Assembly (NCBI RefSeq): GCF_034702125.1
Contig: NC_085867.1
Location: 46,012,935-46,076,934, forward strand
DNA from: Engraulis encrasicolus
Taxonomy: Eukaryota; Chordata; Actinopteri; Clupeiformes; Engraulidae
DNA: 64,000 nucleotides
Direction: 5' to 3'
Of this stretch, positions 41,106-64,000 are shown in pieces; position 1 is the stretch's first letter; the number at the start of each line of letters is the position of its first letter. A program made the position numbers and the translations under genes. The notes under the pieces are model-generated. The model was not told the origin of the DNA, did not search any database, and saw only the letters and a list, made by a program, of their open reading frames with translations.

Positions 41106-41312
41106 CAGTGTTTCCCAACCAGGGGTACGTGTACCACTAGGGGTACGCAAGCACACTGCAGGGGGTACTTGGAACAATGTGATAAAAAGAAATTAATAGA
41201 GCATGACCATGTTGGGATAGGAGAATATAAATAGAGAATGGGTTAGGGGGTACTTGAGGTACAACAAAAAGGCTTTGGGGGTACATGAGACCAAAAAGGT
41301 TGGGAAACACTG
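41106..41312. mobile_element. hAT-type MITE, family E
   Basis: CAGTGTTTCCCAACCAGGGG at the left and GGTTGGGAAACACTG at the right. Flanking 8-mers ACTTTGAT (41098-41105) and ACTTAGAT (41313-41320) match at 7 of 8. Confidence 0.88.
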
Positions 41313-41403
41313 ACTTAGATGAAGGAACGAAAGGAAACTGTGTTTGTTTTTTTTACTTTTACTTTTGACATCTCTGAGCATAGTAAACAATGTATTAGTT
41401 TCT

Positions 41404-60235
<18,832 letters not shown>

Positions 60236-60524
60236 GTGAGTATATTTCCTACCCGTAAAAAAACAAGTCCGACAGGCGGACAACAGATGCGTCCGTCTAT
60301 GCCCGTTCTGAACCTTTTTTGCCCAAACGCCCCCTTGGCCTCCTCATAACCTGTCAAGGCAATTTATCAATAAGCCTACCATGTACTGTATAAGCCTGGA
60401 TTTGAAAAAGTACCATAGGATTTCAACAGTGTTGGGCAATTTACTGAAAAACTGTAATGCATTGCTGATTACATGTTACTGTCTTTTCAAAATAATCCCT
60501 TACACTACATTTAGCAATGTGGGG

Positions 60525-62704
60525 TAGAGTTCTCAACGGGCCTGAAAATGTCAACCCGACCCTACCCGGCCCGTGGCTTTTAAAGCCCGAGCCCGATGTT
60601 ACCCGACACATCACTAGAATTATCTAACCGAACCCGCCCGAGGCCCGAAGTCGGGGGTCGAGTTTCCCCACGTTATCCTATGGAGAATGACGGGTTGTGG
60701 TGGGTCTTTAAGGGCACTTATGTGCAGTAAATTGCATAACCCACTAAAAAACCTAGTGAAAAGATATTTTCCACAATAGAAACATAGGCCTAATATGAAA
60801 TAGCCTAGGGAAACTTACGTTCTTGCTATTTAAGCAGAATCATCCACAGCGCGATTTCAATAACCGCCTCATGCTTCACGGCAACAACAATCTATCCACC
60901 TTTTGTTTTGACTTCTAAATACGCTTACTACATTTCTACCCCGTGTATCTGATTAAATGTAGGCTACGTGAAGTTGCCCCTCCCTCCTTGTTTGTTCATA
61001 TGCGTGGATGAGATGGAAAGCTTGGCTGTGACAAACATTGTTTAAAAGTTTCATAAAATTTTGGTCGGCACACAAGGTTTTGGACATACTAATTTCTAGT
61101 GGCACCTGGGCTACGGTTGGTGCATTGATCAGCCATGTAGCAAAAAAGACAGATAGCCTAGGTGAGAGGATGAGATCTTCCTCGGCTGGCGAGCGCTCCG
61201 CATGTGTGCGCGCGTGTTTCCTTCCAAGACCCGACAGTTGCTTACAAGTCAATTTAAGCACGAAAACAGCAAAGACAAGGTGATATTTCATTCAAACAGG
61301 GCCTACACGCTCCAAATAAAACATTTGCTGAGGGGATTTTCAACCAGACCGCAGCGCGAGCAGACAGTCAGTGTGAAAAGCCAAGTCTACCGGCACCTTC
61401 GCTGCCGCTCGCTTACCATCGGTGCACGAGCCATTTAAATAGTGAAGTGGCATATCGCAACAGCACATGCGGATTAGCCAAATTATATGCAACAAAGTCG
61501 CCAACAAAGCGTGGATTTAACGTTTAATACGCATATGCCAACGTTGTGTGAATACGTGGAAAGGATAACCTAATTGGAAAGCCACTGTCCTAGAAGACCG
61601 CTTCGGTTTCGTTTCACCTCATGGGGAAAACATAATTTCCATGCACTGCATTTGCTGAGACTACTAAGCAATAAAGTTAGCGATCAAACTAAAAATATTG
61701 GTTGTTGTCATTACAGCATTTAATATGCTAGGCCTATGGCTGTTGTTTAAAATAGTCATTGGATTGCCAACCGTCCCTTGTATTAAGAAACAAAAGTATG
61801 GTTCCATGAGCTGACATCTAAGAACTTTTTTCCCGTTTTTATTAGTTTGCGTAATTGTAGCCAATGTAGTTTTTCTGTGCGTTCCGGGACCTCTTTCCAA
61901 CTCATCATCGCTGTGATGTGATGTTTGTTTTGCGTTCTGGTACCTTGTGATTTACAAATTAAGCACTGCGCGCAAGGTTGCATGCAGCAGCCTGCCAGAC
62001 CTTCGTTACGCAGGCCTACATATAGGATAACCTAATTGGAAAGCCACTGTCCTAGAAGACCGCTTCGGTTTCGTTTCACCTCATGGGGAAAACATAATTT
62101 CCATGCACTGCATTTGCTGAGACTACTAAGCAATAAAGTTAGCGATCAAACTAAAAATAATGGTTGTTGTCATTACAGCATTTCCTATTCTAGGCCTATG
62201 GCTGTTGTTTAAAATATTCATTGGATTGCCAACCGTCCCTTGTATTAAGAAACAAAAGTATGGTTCCATGAGCTGACATCTAAGAACTTTTTTCCCGTTT
62301 TTATTAGTTTGCGTAATTGTAGCCAATGTAGTTTTTCTGTGCGTTCCGGGACCTCTTTCCAACTCATCATCGCTGTGATGTGATGTTTGTTTTGCGTTCT
62401 GGTACCTTGTGATTTACAAATTAAGCACTGCGCGCAAGGTTGCATGCAGCAGCCTGCCAGACCTTCGTTACGCAGGCCTACATATATTTAGATAGATAGG
62501 TCTAGCTTTACTGACCCATCAAGGGGAAATTCGCCATGATTCACGGTAAACAGCAGAACTGTTTTTTTTTTCACTGGGCGGAAAAGATTGAGCCCGCGGA
62601 CCGAACCGACCCGAGCCATATGCTTATATTTTCGACCCGAACCCGGCCCGAACCCAAAGGGCCCGTCGGGTTTGTCGGGCTGACCCGACCCGTTGAGAAC
62701 TCTA
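60525..62704. mobile_element. Large non-autonomous hAT-type element
   Basis: TAGAGTTCTCAACGGG at the left and CCCGTTGAGAACTCTA at the right are perfect 16-bp inverted repeats. Flanked by a perfect 8-bp duplication ATGTGGGG at 60517-60524 and 62705-62712. GC-rich CCCGACCC-type phrases repeat near both ends. No transposase frame in 2180 bp. Inserted in sequence that itself resembles a mobile element end (CAGTGTTGGGCAATTTACTG at about 60429). Confidence 0.92.
61562..62485. repeat. 462-bp tandem duplication inside the hAT-type element
   Basis: 61562-62023 and 62024-62485 are nearly identical with only a handful of substitutions, so the duplication is recent. Starts AGGATAACCTAATTGGAAAG; no conserved protein. 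Confidence 0.92.
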
Positions 62705-62712
62705 ATGTGGGG

Positions 62713-64000
62713 ACCTAAGGCGAATTTAGCTAGGGGGGCCATCGGTCCATCCCATATCACATTTTTTTTAACATAAAATCTCTATTTTTGTTATTTATTT
62801 ATTTTTTTAATCACGATTTTTTATTTAAAAAAATAATAATTACAAACATAAAAAACAGGCAAACATTACAACCCTTTCTGGACAGATTTCAATGAATAGG
62901 CTATTTGCAATTTTGCATAGGCCTACATTAAATAAACTAAAATGTGAAATTCTCTTTTCACTTTAATATGAGAGCAGTGATGTCCCCCCCTCACTGAAGT
63001 GTTATTTCATGTGTGTGCATGATGCTGTCACCTATTTGAAGTGACGTTGATGTTGGATTTCATGGAATACTTTTAAATGCCGCTTTGGGAAGAAAACAGA
63101 GTAGGCGACAGGTGAACTGTATTTCTGTCAAAACAGTGGTTTGCAGGCGTTTGCGTTTTCACGTGGATATTGTCTTCGTGGACCGTAACAGACAAACCGT
63201 AAGTTCCATAAACTAATCAATGAGACATTGGCTACGTGTACATGATGTTTTATGTTTTTAAGTCCGATTTAATAAATGCGATTTAAATAGATCAGATTAA
63301 GAGTTATTTTGCGATGCGTATACATGGCACTTTCACTTAAATGCGATTAAACGTCTGGGGAAAATAAAGCATTGCGATTGGACTGAGGACGCACGTGCTG
63401 AGCGAGCCAAATAAGGCACAGGGGCGTGGTTCAATGCCACCGAGATGCAGGTCATCTTCCCCACGAAAATCGTTGCCTCAGGCGGACTGAAATCACAACA
63501 TTTCCCCCTTTCTCCCTGGATCATTTACAATGCTACATTAGCTACCCTGTTAGCATAGAAAGACGAGTGGTCAAATAGTAATGTGGAGTAACTTTGCTGT
63601 GCTTCATTACTTCGTGGGGCACTTTTACATCAATATATGGAAGCCACAACATTTATAGTCGCTTAGGGACTTTAAATTAAGCAAAACTTTCATGTGAAAA
63701 TCAACAGGAAGTGCCGCCATGTTTTTCTCACTGGCAAAGAGCACGGTCTCTTGGCCATAGATGTGTACATAGGAAACGCTATCTGCAAATGTCTCATGCC
63801 TTCCTATTTCATGGCACACATGGATGGAATATGCATACAGACTTCTGTGCTTCTGCAGTTGTGTCAGATAATGCAATCAATCAGCTGCGTAGCCGGTTTG
63901 CTAACCATTATGGTAGACGTTTTGGTTTGCACGCATGAGCTCCAGGCCAAAACTGAGCGACTGCCACCTTGTGGACACAAGAGGGAATCACAAGAGGGAA
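62713..64000. other. No recognisable feature
   Basis: AT-rich sequence with a partial relative of the MITE at 34609-34772 at about 63228-63355. No exon that I can tie to ccdc62 or a following gene. Confidence 0.45.

Noticed and set aside
62713..64000. HIP1R or remaining ccdc62 exons at the right end
   Set aside because: Expected from synteny, but I found no exon with recognisable residues.

Overview
This is vertebrate nuclear DNA, almost certainly from a teleost fish. The evidence is split genes with GT-AG introns, very dense (CA)n/(TG)n and pentanucleotide microsatellites, Tc1-like and hAT-like DNA transposons with many MITEs, and tRNA-derived SINEs. I cannot name the species from sequence alone. 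The gene content matches the human 12q24.31 neighbourhood: CLIP1, HCAR cluster, DENR, CCDC62.

Layout. Bases 1-5200 hold the 5' end of a CLIP1 (CLIP-170) gene on the minus strand, with four coding exons covering both CAP-Gly domains; the rest lies before base 1. Bases 5200-10500 are a repeat island: G-rich tract, SINE, Tc1 foldback element and hAT MITEs. Two minus-strand HCAR-like class A GPCR genes follow, at 10517-13855 (333 aa, 4 exons) and 16750-19982 (about 499 aa, 5 exons). DENR (200 aa, 7 coding exons, minus strand) is complete at 28632-38238. Its introns hold one of two Tc1-like copies plus minisatellites; the other Tc1 copy lies between the HCAR genes and DENR. CCDC62 starts between 41.4 and 44.1 kb on the plus strand and runs past about 60.2 kb. 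It contains a single uninterrupted exon of 10,254 bp. A 2.2 kb hAT-type element lies at 60525-62704, and the last 1.3 kb shows nothing I can assign.

The most unusual features are these. (1) The giant CCDC62 exon adds about 3,400 residues of tandemly repeated Ser/Pro/Thr-rich and then Glu-rich protein to a family member that is about 680 aa in human. (2) The two HCAR paralogues have seven introns in total and share no intron position. Three of these introns begin with a diverged copy of the first bases of the next exon, as expected if introns arose by tandem duplication. (3) Minisatellite arrays in three genes are built from copies of the adjoining exon-intron junction. (4) One HCAR intron has a hAT MITE inserted exactly at the splice donor, with the 8-bp target duplication copying the donor. 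(5) The second HCAR receptor has tandem repeats at both ends of its protein. The genes are neighbours by conserved synteny and do not form one pathway: CLIP1 is a microtubule plus-end factor, HCARs are hydroxycarboxylate-type receptors, DENR is a translation re-initiation/recycling factor, and CCDC62 is a coiled-coil germ-cell protein.
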